Below, one piece after another: positions 49,484 through 59,669 of a stretch of 64,000 nucleotides of DNA. The notes under the pieces were generated by a model. It ran no database searches and had not been told where the DNA came from. It saw nothing but the letters and a program-made list of their open reading frames with translations. The position numbers were made by a program, and so were the translations under genes. This DNA comes from Alviniconcha marisindica. Lineage: Eukaryota > Mollusca > Gastropoda > Provannidae. The stretch is taken from NCBI GenBank assembly GCA_018857735.1, contig JABMCL010001668.1:61001-125000 (forward strand). The letters run 5' to 3'. How positions within the stretch are numbered: position 1 is the first letter of the stretch; every line of letters begins with the position of its first letter.

Positions 49484-52400
49484 ACAGGCATACACACCTG
49501 GGTGCCCAAGCAGTGTGAGGGCCTTAATAGTGTTAACAGTTTCTGTAGTGATGGGCTTATTTTCAAGGCAGACACTGAGGGGCAGTTTATTCTTTAGTGG
49601 CAGGCGGACTGTTGTCAGTTATAGCAAGTTACTTATAAATAGCAGTTTTTTCCAGTGCAATACAGGTACGGTTTGCTGTGTGTGTGTGTGCATGTGAATG
49701 TACATTGTGTGTGCATGTGTGTTAATTTTGTGTATTTTGATAGGGTTGCAAAGACCAGCTGGAAGACTGGGTCAAAGATCACAGCATCATTCTCACTGGT
49801 GTGGGATGCGGCATCTCTGCTTTGCAGGTACTGTGTCAGTGTGCCTGTCTCTGCACATAATGCATCAGTCTGTCTGTTTTGCGGATACATCTTGTTAGTG
49901 TGTCTGTTTCTATTTAGATCTTGGGCCAGTGTGTGTCTGTTCCTGTACTATGTTGAATCTGTCTCTCTCTTGAGGTATTGTGTCAGCGTGTCTTTGCAGG
50001 TATTGTGTCAGCGTGTCTTTGCAGGTATTGTGTCAGTGTGTTTGTTTCTCTCACTGCATGTCCTTGTGATGGACAGTTACCACCAGTCTTTTCACTGTTG
50101 TCCATACTGGTTAGGAGTAAGTAAACATGGTGCTTAACATCCACAGAAACCATGAGGCTTATTAGGGATGGGGAGGGGGGGGGGGGGGGAGAGGGGAGAT
50201 TATATACCTATCGCTACACTCACCACCAGAATGATTCCTGCATTAAGATGGGCAGCGATGAGAGCCATTTTAATGTTTCAGTAGGAAGTGATGGACAAAG
50301 TGACAAGACAGTGTCCACAAACCACAACCTTTTTGAAGAGAAAGGAGAGCCGAAGCGGTATCGAACCGAGGTCCTTCTGCTTACCAGCCTAACGCCTTAC
50401 CGCTAGGCCAAACCGGCTCACTTGGTTATGAGCAAAAACGTGTTGCTTTTATGTCAGCTTACCACACCAATAGCAGAGATGAATCCCAGAGTGAGAGCAC
50501 TTGCTCGCAAGAGCTCAGTTAAGCACTGTCTAGTGTGGTCACCGTATGGATGGTTGACCATTATGTGCTAGGCATTGCGTCTGCCTCAAGATTTCTCCAC
50601 AGTTGAATTGTGTCCAGACTCTATAGGAAGTCCTTTGGATGAGGCTGTAAACGAGGTCCCCCATGCTAAAAGATTACATATTCAAGATCCTGTGGTCCAT
50701 GTTAGAGTTTGGTGGACTATGGAAACAACACAGGAACACAGTATGCACTAGAAGTAAAAGCGTCAGTCTTCAAAGGAGAAGAAGAATAGGAATGGTGAAG
50801 TTCGCCGTTGTTCCTGCTTGTATACAACAAATTGCAGTTTGATTCTTTATTATAGTTTATAATACATGACTATGTGCCAAAAGGTGTGCAAGAAAAGAGG
50901 ACTACTAGAGGTACTAGAAAATAAAGTTGACAGGATGTAAGTGAGTAATGCATTTTTTGAATGAACACATGTGAAGTCATCCACTAGTGAAGAGAGAAGG
51001 CAGTGCTGCTCTTTGTTCCTGATAAATGTGACCTTCAGTGTGATTTGTGACAATATGTTGAACATAATAACACATTACAAGAAGCCCACATCACTGTGCT
51101 GCTAATCATGTAGGTAACTGCAAAATACCAGCTAAACTTAATAGATGTGATCCACATGAATATTACCAAGTGAACTGTTGTTGTTCTGTGTCACACAGAA
51201 CAGCATGCTATGCATGATTTGTTGCAATGGATAACGTTGAACACACAGCCAATCTTGAACATTTTTAAATGAATAAAAAGCAACACATTTTGTAACATGA
51301 ACAGTTATTCTTTAACAGAACAGTATGTGACAAGTAAGAGTTGATGATTTTTTCTTCTTCAAATTTAAGCTTTCTTGAGACAAACAGCAAATGATGTGAG
51401 AAATATGTCAGACATTACTATTTCAACAAGATGTACAATGTTGCTTGTTTCTTGATGAAAATGATAATAGCAGTTTTTGTTACGGTAAAGTATAAGACAC
51501 ATAACTATTTCCATGTGAACAGTTTTTGCTATGTTACACAAAATAGCATGTCTAACTCTGTTGTAGTGGATGGCATAACATTAATGACACAACTTGGTAC
51601 TTTGTTTTTCATAACAAAAGAAGTAATACTTTTTATTTAACAAACAAGTAAGTGTTTTGTAAGAGCCAAAATGGGCCAGTAAGAGTGAATGCCACTTTTG
51701 CTGCTTTTGGGTGTCACAGGAAAACGCACACGCAACCTGTCATCCATGCGTTTCTTGGTCGTGTTGACTCAGGTGCCTAGAAGAAAAATAGTTGAATAGT
51801 TAACTTCAAACTGAATGAATGAATTAAAAAAAAGCATAATGAATATTACTAAAAAAAATATCATAGCCTAATGAATAATGCTAATAAAAGATCCGCACCT
51901 TCCATTTTTAGAAATCTGGAAGGCAGACAGGCATGGTCAATATCATTATGTCAAACATTATTTCCACAGCTCGTGTTGTAATTGTAATGTTCACCACCTA
52001 ACTTGATGACTTTAGCCTCTGTAAATTCAAATTGTCTACCGTGTATGGTGATCTGTTTTCAGACATAGTTTGTAAACAAAGCAGATTGTATTAAGTGCAA
52101 GCAAAAAATGTAAAGAATACAATCAGAATATACTGCTTATAACCATTGTGCTGTGAAACATGATTTCAACATGCACCCATGTTGTAAGAAGCTCAGTGAA
52201 AACAAATTTATGAAAGCATCTTAACAAACTTTAGATTGACAGCATAACAAAAACTCGCTTTGTATGCTCACATTCCGATACTTTTAAAAGATTCAGCATA
52301 TATACCAATATAAATATCATCATATAACTGTAAGATCTGACAAAATATATCGTGAACACTAAATTTATGTCAAACATTATGGTCTTCAGAAATATTAGCA

Positions 52401-53220
52401 CACACCTTTCGCATGTCACAACATCTCGTCCATGCGGCCATGTGCTCAAAGCAAATGACCCGGATGTGTCAAATGACTAGCTTGATGTAGTGCAAACGCG
52501 TGAACACTTTTCTTCTTCTTCCTTTTGCTTGTTTAATACTGTGTTGAACATTATTTCTTGCAACAATATTATGAAGAATGGCAAAATTATTTTTTAAACT
52601 ACCCAGACATTTGGCAGTATAATAAAACATTGGTGCCTGATGCAGTGATATACAACAGTGACTGGGATAAAGTTTTGGCAAAAGAGAAAGGTCTTCGCTA
52701 GACTGTCATGAAACAGTTCAACACACGTAACATTTGACCAATGGACATTTTGGAACCTCTAACTCCAAAACCAAAACTTAGTGATAATTGATTTTATATG
52801 CACTGTGTAAAGCAGTATCTCCTCTGTACAAATCTGTGACTGAGGTAATGTTTTGTTTCGTCATGTATGCAAATGAAAGCATCGAAAGCACTCACCATGA
52901 GCATGTCCATTTTTCAGGAGTCAAATTCTGTGGCTCTTTTCACCTTTCAAAATAAATATTGCTCCAGCTGCTCCAGATTTGGAATTCATATTGTTTCCAC
53001 TGTGATGTTGACCAATTATGAACGCACACACAAAGCAACAACAAGACAAAGTATTTGAAACAGATTTTATTCACAGTCAAATACCCCACCCCCATGATGC
53101 GTGCCTTTTGGCACTAAGTCATATAGCATTACTCAGATGTGCATGTACTTTCGTTTTCAGATTCTTGGAATTGTCCTGGCGTTCTGCCTATTCCGCACCC
53201 TGAACCAAGAGAAGTACTGA
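33130..53220 (+). CDS. Tetraspanin, complete 8-exon gene (248 aa)
   Basis: Tetraspanins are four-pass membrane proteins that organise partners such as integrins in membrane microdomains. Coding exons are 33130-33189, 37206-37412, 38129-38203, 41224-41313, 44659-44730, 47807-47905, 49744-49827 and 53161-53220. All seven introns are GT-AG and phase 0 (4016, 716, 3020, 3345, 3076, 1838 and 3333 bp). The product has TM1 at about 10-35, TM2 56-80, TM3 90-111 and TM4 216-240. The large extracellular loop carries the six-cysteine set: CCG (C147, C148), SCC (C175, C176), C189 and GC (C203). N-glycosylation sequons are at N158, N180 and N185. Membrane-proximal cysteines (C3, C7, C76, C77, C85, C238) suit palmitoylation. 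The 248-residue length is normal for the family. The start is the first ATG of the exon and gives the usual short cytoplasmic N-terminus. Family assignment is very secure. The subfamily (CD9-, CD63- or TSPAN18-like) is not resolved, so no symbol is given. Confidence 0.95.
33282..33812. repeat. 48-bp minisatellite, ~11 copies, tetraspanin intron 1
   Basis: The unit is ACGGCTGCCATGGTGGTTAA + CAAGAAGGAAAAAAGTTTTA + GAGTTTAG. It begins about 95 bp after the exon 1 donor. One unit has a 9-bp insertion (about 33451) and the last two are diverged. Confidence 0.92.
35480..35625. repeat. Two-copy duplication in tetraspanin intron 1
   Basis: GATTG(G/C)TTGACTGAGCTTGTG + (G/A)GA(G/C)TGTAGTGAGT occurs twice about 72-75 bp apart. 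Confidence 0.7.
37206..37412 (+). CDS. Tetraspanin exon 2: rest of TM1, small loop, TM2
   Basis: The exon has 69 codons and follows TTTCAG. It begins LSGGAILGVGIWFLV, completing TM1. A short extracellular loop of about 20 residues follows, then TM2 with the GCCGA signature (residues 75-79) typical of the TM2 cytoplasmic end. The donor is GTGAGT at 37413. Reading past the donor reaches a stop within a few codons, which supports the boundary. Confidence 0.95.
38129..38203 (+). CDS. Tetraspanin exon 3: TM3
   Basis: The exon has 25 codons between GATTGCAG and GTAGGT. It encodes a hydrophobic TM3 containing the conserved acidic residue in the segment FAGELAAGILAAIY, then KDE at the start of the large loop. 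It lies only 716 bp after exon 2, the shortest intron of the gene. Confidence 0.95.
39222..39290. repeat. (CA)n microsatellite, tetraspanin intron 3
   Basis: An interrupted CA repeat followed by AAACAC. A poly-C tract lies nearby at about 39404-39419. Confidence 0.95.
40202..40384. mobile_element. MITE-like element, shorter copy of the 57.7-kb family
   Basis: It begins GCCCAGAGTGCTCGTG as at 57692. Its ends form inverted repeats of about 23 bp (AATCAACAAACAAGGGAGTT against AACTCCTTTGTTTGTTGATT). It lies in tetraspanin intron 3. Confidence 0.7.
40673..40755. repeat. Hairpin with 34-bp arms in tetraspanin intron 3
   Basis: ATGAAGTTGAAATTGAAGCT... (from 40673) is inverted up to 40755 with about 34-bp arms and a loop of about 15 nt (ACATTTAACAAAT). 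There is one arm mismatch (CACC against CATG context). It is a likely small MITE or a recent inverted duplication. If transcribed in the intron it would form a stable RNA hairpin. Confidence 0.8.
41224..41313 (+). CDS. Tetraspanin exon 4: start of large extracellular loop
   Basis: The exon has 30 codons between TGCTTTCAG and GTCAGT. The product is hydrophilic, with GKFDTGL, YKDNAGSWDAVQKE and a tryptophan placed where tetraspanins carry the helix leading into the CCG motif. The phase is 0 on both sides. Confidence 0.93.
42504..42640. repeat. 49-bp tandem repeat, ~3 copies, tetraspanin intron 4
   Basis: The unit is CTTAACTAATACTTGCATTT + TGCAGCACAA + AAAGACAAACAAACATAAA. The last copy is truncated. 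Confidence 0.85.
42675..43080. repeat. 45-bp minisatellite, ~9 copies, tetraspanin intron 4
   Basis: The unit is GTAGACTGGGAGGATGGAGT + GGGGTTGATCAGCACTTTTC + AGCAT. The first two units are diverged and the rest are almost identical. 45 bp keeps three frames open, which explains the repetitive open frames here. Confidence 0.93.
44659..44730 (+). CDS. Tetraspanin exon 5: CCG motif
   Basis: The exon has 24 codons between TTTTCAG and GTGAGT. It starts LKCCGG, the defining CCG motif of the large extracellular loop, and contains the sequon NST at N158. The acceptor region is embedded in diverged duplicates of about 75 bp (44480-44658). Confidence 0.95.
44760..45240. repeat. Degenerate repeats in tetraspanin intron 5
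   Basis: The motif (T)ACTGTATGTGGACAGGTGAC + CATCAGTTAC recurs about nine times with strong divergence, straight after exon 5. Confidence 0.7.
46190..46258. repeat. (TA)n microsatellite, tetraspanin intron 5
   Basis: About 33 TA units, self-complementary and cruciform-prone. Confidence 0.95.
47646..47700 (+). repeat. SINE-like tail, copy
   Basis: CCCTGATATAACCGTACTGG, GACTGGGCGTAAAACACCAA and CTTACTTACTT. It lies in tetraspanin intron 5, about 100 bp upstream of exon 6. Confidence 0.6.
47807..47905 (+). CDS. Tetraspanin exon 6: PLSCC segment of large loop
   Basis: The exon has 33 codons between GTTTTCAG and GTGAGT. It encodes IPLSCCKLENNT and INATLC: the second conserved cysteine pair, a fifth loop cysteine and two N-glycosylation sequons (N180, N185). 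The cysteine count matches six-cysteine tetraspanins. Confidence 0.95.
48055..48645. repeat. ~41-bp minisatellite, tetraspanin intron 6
   Basis: The unit is TGCCTGTCTTTCTGTCCAAT + CATCACACCATTGTCTGTTCA, with several units carrying an extra ATCAGATCATCACACCATT segment. There are about 14 copies. The frames it leaves open are artefacts of the repeat. Confidence 0.9.
48640..49165. repeat. 62-bp minisatellite related to the preceding array
   Basis: The unit is CATGCCTGTCTTTCTGTCCA + ACCATTACATACTGTGACTA + GTGATTGACACCATTGTCAGTT, about eight copies. It shares the first half of the 41-bp unit, so one array probably arose from the other by adding a segment. A few 41-bp-type units return at 49165-49260. 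Confidence 0.9.
49313..49482. repeat. (TG)n microsatellite, ~170 bp, tetraspanin intron 6
   Basis: This is an almost pure TG tract with rare CG and TA interruptions, directly after the 62-bp minisatellite and about 260 bp before exon 7. Confidence 0.95.
49744..49827 (+). CDS. Tetraspanin exon 7: loop GC motif and start of TM4
   Basis: The exon has 28 codons between TTTGATAG and GTACTG. It opens with GC (G202-C203), the last conserved loop cysteine, then an amphipathic stretch ending in DHSII and the first half of TM4 (GVGCGISALQ). The acceptor has a weak pyrimidine tract, but the phase and protein continuity are exact. Confidence 0.93.
50150..50418 (-). mobile_element. tRNA-derived SINE, minus strand
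   Basis: Read on the minus strand from 50418, AGCCGGTTTGGCCTAGCGGT contains a tRNA-type A box, and GGTTCGATACC (complement of 50357-50367) is a B box at tRNA spacing. The acceptor ends still partly pair (AGCCG with CGGCT), but the T stem is mismatched, so it is a SINE head and not a working tRNA. The body continues toward 50150. It sits in tetraspanin intron 7, antisense to the gene. Confidence 0.7.
53161..53220 (+). CDS. Tetraspanin exon 8: end of TM4, C-terminal tail, stop
   Basis: The exon follows TTCGTTTTCAG and has 19 codons plus TGA. ILGIVLAFCLF completes TM4, and RTLNQEKY is the short cytoplasmic tail. The tail ends in a plain tyrosine with no obvious YxxPhi lysosomal signal of the CD63 type. 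Confidence 0.95.
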   Translation: MLGIVLAFCLFRTLNQEKY

Positions 53221-54660
53221 CCACTGTACCGCCGCTCTCATCACACCCACTATTCAGTCTCGGAACACCTCGGATGCTCCTAACTTCTTTTGGTCTTTGT
53301 GTATGTGGGCATCAATCAACACGCTTCTCTTGACGGTCATTAAAGACAGCCTTCACTTCATCACCTGATTGGCTGGCAGTAGAAAGGTGTAGAAAGAAAG
53401 TAAGTGGTGGAATAATGCTGTGTTTCGGGGGGATTGGAGATTTTAGCTTGTGGGTGACCATTGCTTTGAAGCCATCTTCATGGAGATCTTGGGCCTGCAT
53501 AAGTGCATTGGTTTGGCATTTGTAAACAGGAAGTAGATTATGTGGATAGCTCAAAGAGACACATTTGTTCAAGTGTATTCACACATGCTGGTGTGCGCGT
53601 GCACCTGCACACACACACACACACACACACAAGCTTTTTGTGTTTCCTGTCCTCTTCATTGTTGTTAGTCTTTTGGGCATGTTGATCACAGTAACTAATC
53701 ATTACAGGAACTAATCACAGAGACAGATTCACATGGAGATTAGCTAAGCTAGAACTTTTTGTTAAACATTTATGAGTCACTACTGAAGCAGTCGGCTAGT
53801 CATATTGACAGGTTTATGACTGCAAGCAGACATGTTGAAATAGCCAGCCTTGACAAAAAGTTCAGGAAAAGAATTTTGGAACTCAGTTGGGGAAAAAATG
53901 AATGTTTTCTGTTCATGTACATAATGATGTTGATATTTTTGATTCAGCAATCTTGCTCGTTCTCAGAAAACAACCACTTGTCCCACATCTCCTGCAGAGA
54001 AAACCCCAAAATAGCAACAACAAAAACAACTTGCATTCAACCCAAGTCAATTTTCAGTGTTGGGTCTCAGGTCCAGAACTGCACCTTTCAGGTATATTTA
54101 CGGGAATGGGGTGTGATTTAAGTTTTTTTTAAAAGTTGTTTTAGGTTATTATGCTGGAAAGAATTGTGGTGAAGAACAAGATTGCTTGTCCTCACCAAAA
54201 TCAGGACCAGCAGAAGTGAGGGTTAAGTACAGATCACCGGCAGCGTTCAGCACAGCTGGAGGGAACCGAGCTGGGAAAGAGGAGAAACCAGGGTATGGTC
54301 AGCTCAGCCTAATCCCTCTAGTTCTAGTCTCTCTCAACCTAATGCTAATGGACCTAAACCTGCTTGACCTAATCCAGCTGTGTAGATTTGTCCTTGATGC
54401 ACAGTACAGTGAAGTGCATCTATTTTTTCCTGTCTCTCCTGCATTGTGATGGCCACATTTCTTGGGGGACGGGTTGTTTTTTTTTGGGGGGGGGGGGGGG
54501 GGGGGGGGGGCTGGTGTAAGTTCAGTTGGTGAACTGTATGTTTGGTTTCTTGATGAACATTCTGTGGGCAAAAATGGAGTCATTAGGCTGAGAATTGCTC
54601 ACCACGCAGATGCAAAATGTGACTGAGAGTTTATGAAAAATAAATTGTGGATACATTAGG
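53221..54660 (+). other. Probable tetraspanin 3' untranslated region
   Basis: No coding signal follows the stop. The stretch holds a short CA repeat at about 53610-53632, a poly-G tract at about 54486-54510, and an AATAAA hexamer at 54639-54644 that could end the transcript. The true end could be earlier or later, because other AATAAA hexamers lie further downstream. Confidence 0.4.
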
Positions 54661-56304
54661 TCCATTGGACAAAAACAAGATATTAGGCTGAGTGGGATGA
54701 GGCCCAGTGAGCTCAAGAGATCTGTCATCTTGCTCACGATGAGACCAGAGAGTAAGTCAAGCATCCGAGAAAGCCAGGAAATGAGAGTCAAAATGAAGGT
54801 GGAAGAGTACCTTGTAGTTGTACCTGCAGGTTGGACAGTTGCTAGAAATGCATATGCTGTACTCAGAAGACAGATTGTTTTTGTTTTTGTTTGGCTTTTC
54901 AGGTCCTCTTTCCTGAAGCAAATGAAATGGCGTTTTTAACAAGTGAAAGTCCCTGTTGTCTGTTAAATATTACTACCTACCAGTTTGCTCAGAAAATACC
55001 TTTAATACATTGTTAGAATATTTCTGCTCCCGTTTTTTAAAGAAATTGCCATTCTTGTTGTGGTTGTCCCAATATTTTCTGGTGTTCCTCTGGTGGACTT
55101 TTGTTTTCAAAGATTTTTGCCTGAAATCAGGATGCCTGTTGCTACTATGTTACCTTATATTGTGAATCTCGCAGCAACTAAAAAAGCTGTATATAGATAT
55201 ATGTATATATATATATGCACACATCAGTGTTGTTTTCTGTGGAAAGAATCTTTTTGAGTATCTGAATACACCATTTTTATATGATAATGATAGCGATTAT
55301 GTAATGATGCTCTAATTATGTGATGATGTTAGTGATGATTTTGTACAATACACATGCGTCTGGCCTGCTTTAGCTCATTCACTGCAGTTGCAGCAGTAAA
55401 AAAAAGAAGGGGGGAAATCCAGAAAAAGACACTAAAATAGATGAGGCAAAAAGCAAAACAAACAATGGTCAGATGCCTATGCAGACAGTGTTTTGTTTCG
55501 GGTTATGGTCAGTTTCTGAACATGTTCTGGAAGTTCATCTGTGGACTGTTGTCACTAAAGATCTGTGTTATGAAATAAGGATAATGTCTCAGTGGCTGTC
55601 TGCATTTCTTCATCTTCTTTTTCTTTTTCTTTTTCTTTTTGGTGCCTAATGGTGGAACTTTTCTCAGGCAATTGAACAAGTGCATATAGAGAAACACAGA
55701 AGAGCTTCAGATCCTAGTCTGGTGTATGTTTTTGATGCAGAAAATATACAGCCAGTGTTACATCTTTTCATCTCATTTTTGTAATTCATAATTGATTACA
55801 AATTGTGGGTGATCATTTATCTGGGACCAAATGCTATTTTCTGGGGTCATGGACAGGAGGATTTTATTTTATTTTTATTACATTTTTTAACTTCGTTTCT
55901 CTTTAACCAAGATAATAACTGGCCCTAGATTGGTTTCCTCCATAGCATGATCATTTATTGTATTTCCTTCATGTCAGTTTTTGGTATAGAGTTTCTGCAG
56001 GCTGCTGATATCTGATATTTTATCTTGATAATAGTTAGTGGCATCTATTTTTGGACAAGTTTAATAATCATTAATGTCAGCTTTCAGTGCAACATCTTTT
56101 GAGTGTTCCTTTTTGCTTATGTCCCATCTTCCCCTTCACTATGAATCAGATTTCTGATATTTTGAATTGTTCGCTTGCGTCATGCCACAGACTCTGTGCA
56201 AGAAATGGGACAGTGTTGCGAAGTTTGGCTGAAGAATGCAACTTGTTCATGTATGTGGGTCTAGTGGTTAATTAGGACTCCTAATTGCTCTTTTGGTAAG
56301 ACAG

Positions 56305-56745
56305 GAAATAGTTCTTGGAGCACATATTAGTTACTGCAAATTGTACAAGTCAGAATTAGCTTTTGGAGGACATACTAGTTACTACAAAGTGTACAAGTCA
56401 GAATTAGCTTTTGGAGGACATACTAGTTACTACAAAGTGTACAAGTCAGAATTAGCTTTTGGAGGACATACTAGTTACGACAAAGTGTACAAGTCAGAAT
56501 TAGCTTTTGGAGGACATACTAGTTACGACAAATTGTACAAGTCAGAATTAGCTTTTGGAGGACATACTAGTTACGACAAAGTGTACAAGTCAGAATTAGC
56601 TTTTGGAGGACATACTAGTTACGACAAATTGTACAAGTCAGAATTAGCTTTTGGAGGACATACTAGTTACTACAAAGTGTACAAGTCAGAATTAGCTTTT
56701 GGAGGACATACTAGTTACTACAAAGTGTATAAGGGAGAGTTCTGG
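56305..56745. repeat. 48-bp minisatellite, ~9 copies
   Basis: The unit is GAGGACATACTAGTTACTAC + AAAGTGTACAAGTCAGAATT + AGCTTTTG. It leaves a 157-codon + strand frame open with a 16-residue period (SELAFGGHTSYYKVYK). I saw no signal peptide, splice context or homologous protein, so coding is not claimed. Confidence 0.92.
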
Positions 56746-57691
56746 CCCTTGGTTCTATGGGCCTGATGAGGACAGCTGGTGAACCATAATGGTGCCTATT
56801 GTAAAGTTTCCAGCAAAGTACATTCCAGCAGTTTAGCTGTAATAAGCTACTAAGCTTTTTGCTTGGCTGAATGTAATATATGCATTTATAAATAGCTTTT
56901 AACATACCAAACTGACATAATTCTGAGTTGTTTAGGATGTGCAAACACAACAGATTTTTTAATTTTTCCCCCCCAGTGTATGTGGGTTTTCATTGGAGCA
57001 GTTGCTGCACCTATTGTGCATATTAGTTGTGCAGCAGTACTAAAAAGTGAGGTTTTGGGAGTCTCCTTGGACCAAATGAAACTTTGAAATAATTATGGAT
57101 GAAAAATTGTAACAGAAGTCAATTTGGTATATATTTTGCACAAAATTTCCATTAAAGGATTATGTTTTTGATCAGTTAGTTGACCATGTTTTGGAGACAC
57201 TTATTTGTGATGGCTGTTGCAGAGACTCCCTTTGTAAATTTTGCCAGGGCAGTTTTGATGTTTCGCAGAGAATGTTCACTTTGACTTTGACTATAGTTTT
57301 TGAGCTGAATGTTAGAGTTGTTTCTAGATTTATGAAGCTTTTTATGTGTGTGTCTTTTGGAAGTGACTCTCACTGTTTTGCCCTGAATCAATCATGAATA
57401 TAGTAACATGATCACAATATTTATTTTTCTAATGTTTGCTTGTTAGAATTTTTTTGTATGGTTTGAAATAGAAGACAAACAGGTTAAATTAAATCTGAAT
57501 ACATGCAGTTATGGGAAGTGAATCTGGGATTTTTTGTTTTACTAACAAATCTTGAATCTCATGGTTCTGATCAAGAGTACTTGGTGAAAATGTATTGTTT
57601 TTACAACAATGTTATGTTTTAGTTGCCACATTGTTTTTGTTCAGATCATGCCCACATCGGGATTGCTTTCCTTGCTTTGAAACAGCATGAA

Positions 57692-58001
57692 GCCCAGAGC
57701 GCATGTGCAGAATCAACAAACAAGGAGTTAATTAGCACTCAAAAGACATCGCCTACACGCTGTAACCAAGACCTGCAACAAGTCACCTACAGTAACTCTC
57801 ACAGCATGCAATATAAGGGACATAACTCAACCAGCGGTACAAGCATGGGGAACATCCTTTTTTGAGAATGTGCCTTTGGTGAAGTTGATGTACCTTGTGA
57901 GAGGTATGCCAGGTGAGAGTTACCGTAGGTGACACATTGCAGGTCTTTGTTGTTGTGTTTATGGGATGTCTTTTGAGCGCTAATTAACTCCCTTGTTTGT
58001 T
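57692..58001. mobile_element. MITE-like element, full copy with inverted arms
   Basis: The left arm 57716-57802 (AACAAACAAGGAGTTAATTA...) is inverted as 57912-58001. It belongs to a dispersed family also seen at 4948-5046, 17060-17146 and 40202-40384. The shared cores are GGTGAGAGTTACCGTAGGTGA and its complement, and CTAATTAACTCCCTTGTTTG. Confidence 0.75.
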
Positions 58002-59061
58002 ATTTTGCTTCTCTAAATCAGTAAATGAAAACAAAAGTTTCATTGGAATTGTAGCCGCTCTAGCAACAATTTGATTCTTTTTCAGTTATAAAGTAGTACA
58101 AGTACTGTCAACATCTTGTTGAGAAAGCCTGTAGTTTCTAACCTTTGTACTGCTGTACATTCTGTTAACCTCTATTTTTCTCCTTGGAGTAAACAATACA
58201 TTTGTTTCAAAATCAACTACAAAGAGTTATTTTCCATGAACTTATGTTTTGCATGTGTAAGTGTAGAGGTATTTATGCTAAAGATCAGCATTATTTTGCA
58301 CTAAGGTGTATGCTTTCACAGTACCCATTGAAAGAAATCTGCTCAAACCAAATACAATTACAACGTTTATCTCTATATTTCTGTAAGGTGCTGGAGTTCT
58401 AACCAGTTTACTTTTCATAAATTTTAATCACTGAAAGCTTTCAAAAAATTATACCACAGTCTCTCACTTGTGTTCAGTGAATTTTGTTGACAAAGAGTTG
58501 TGTTGTTTTGTACATTTTGTGTGTGTTTTTGCAGACACCAATTTATGGTTGGGAGTGTATGGATGTTTAAAAAAAAAAACATTATGGCCTCAGAGGGGTG
58601 TAGTAATGTCAAGCCAGCATGTTCACTGGTTTGTTTAATCCCTATAAACCAGTACTTAATGAGAAATAGCAAAAGCGGGTGGGGTGGGGGAGGGGGGGGA
58701 GGGATTTTTTTCTCCCTATTTGATCTAAGAAAGGAAAGTTGTTGGGGAGAAAGTGGTGAAGAATGACAGCGTATTTAATGAGAAATAGCTGAAGATTTCA
58801 AGTTAATGAAACTGTTGGCTCACAAAATAGGATTTCCCCCTGAGAGTAAATAGAAAATGTTGGCTGACTTTGTATTGTGCTTGATCTAGTTAAATCAGAA
58901 ATGTTATTTTTGGAAGAGAGAACATATTTTCAGGGAAGACATTGCTTGTGATGCTGTGTAGGTGTTATGCATAGGAGTGCACACACATTCAAGTGTGTAT
59001 ATTTCACAGAGAGAGAGAATGTGTATGTGCGCAAGTCATATGATAATGTGTGTGCATGTCA

Positions 59062-59098
<37 letters not shown>

Positions 59099-59669
59099 TG
59101 TGTGTGTGCACATGTTTGAGAAAAGACCATAGGCAGTTGAATTTAAAAGCTTTGTCTTTTGACCAACTAGAATAACTCTTTTTAAATTTTTTAATATTTA
59201 TTCCTTGATTGTTCCTCTTTTCCAAACTGAGTGGCACAGTGTTGCAATCGGAGTGTTGCAATTTCCCTTCTTCACTCCCTTACAGCTTCATTTGACTTGA
59301 CAGACTGTGTTTCAAAGCAAAGACCGTAGGGTTGTACTAGCTAATCCTCTTGCAGTGTTTAAAGCAATTCCACACTTTCATGGACTAAGTAGAGGGAATG
59401 GGTAACCGTCTTGTATGTTTTTTCCTGGCAATAGAAACAGTAGTGTTTTCATTATCAAAAATGTTATTGTGAATTATACTGTTGTCATTGTTGTTATTGT
59501 TTTGTATACGTGTTCTGTGCCTAAGCTTAAGTACCCTTCACTTACAATTCATGTTTCTTTGTAATAAATATGGTAACAACAAAGTTTGTTTTGGGGTGTA
59601 CGCATGTTCAGGAGAGTGAAAGTTTAATGTATATTTGAATGTGTGGGAGTGAGAGTGTGTTTGTGTACA

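Larger units (their letters stand above)
54661..59600. other. Noncoding DNA downstream of tetraspanin
   Basis: Apart from the 48-bp array and the MITE-like element, it holds a TA-rich tract near 55200, poly-G near 58680-58700 and a (TG)n tract at 59065-59110. AATAAA at 59562 is another possible late polyadenylation signal. Confidence 0.5.

Noticed and set aside
50347..50418. Functional tRNA gene on the minus strand
   Set aside because: A and B boxes are present, but the T stem and part of the acceptor stem do not pair, so a SINE head is the better reading.
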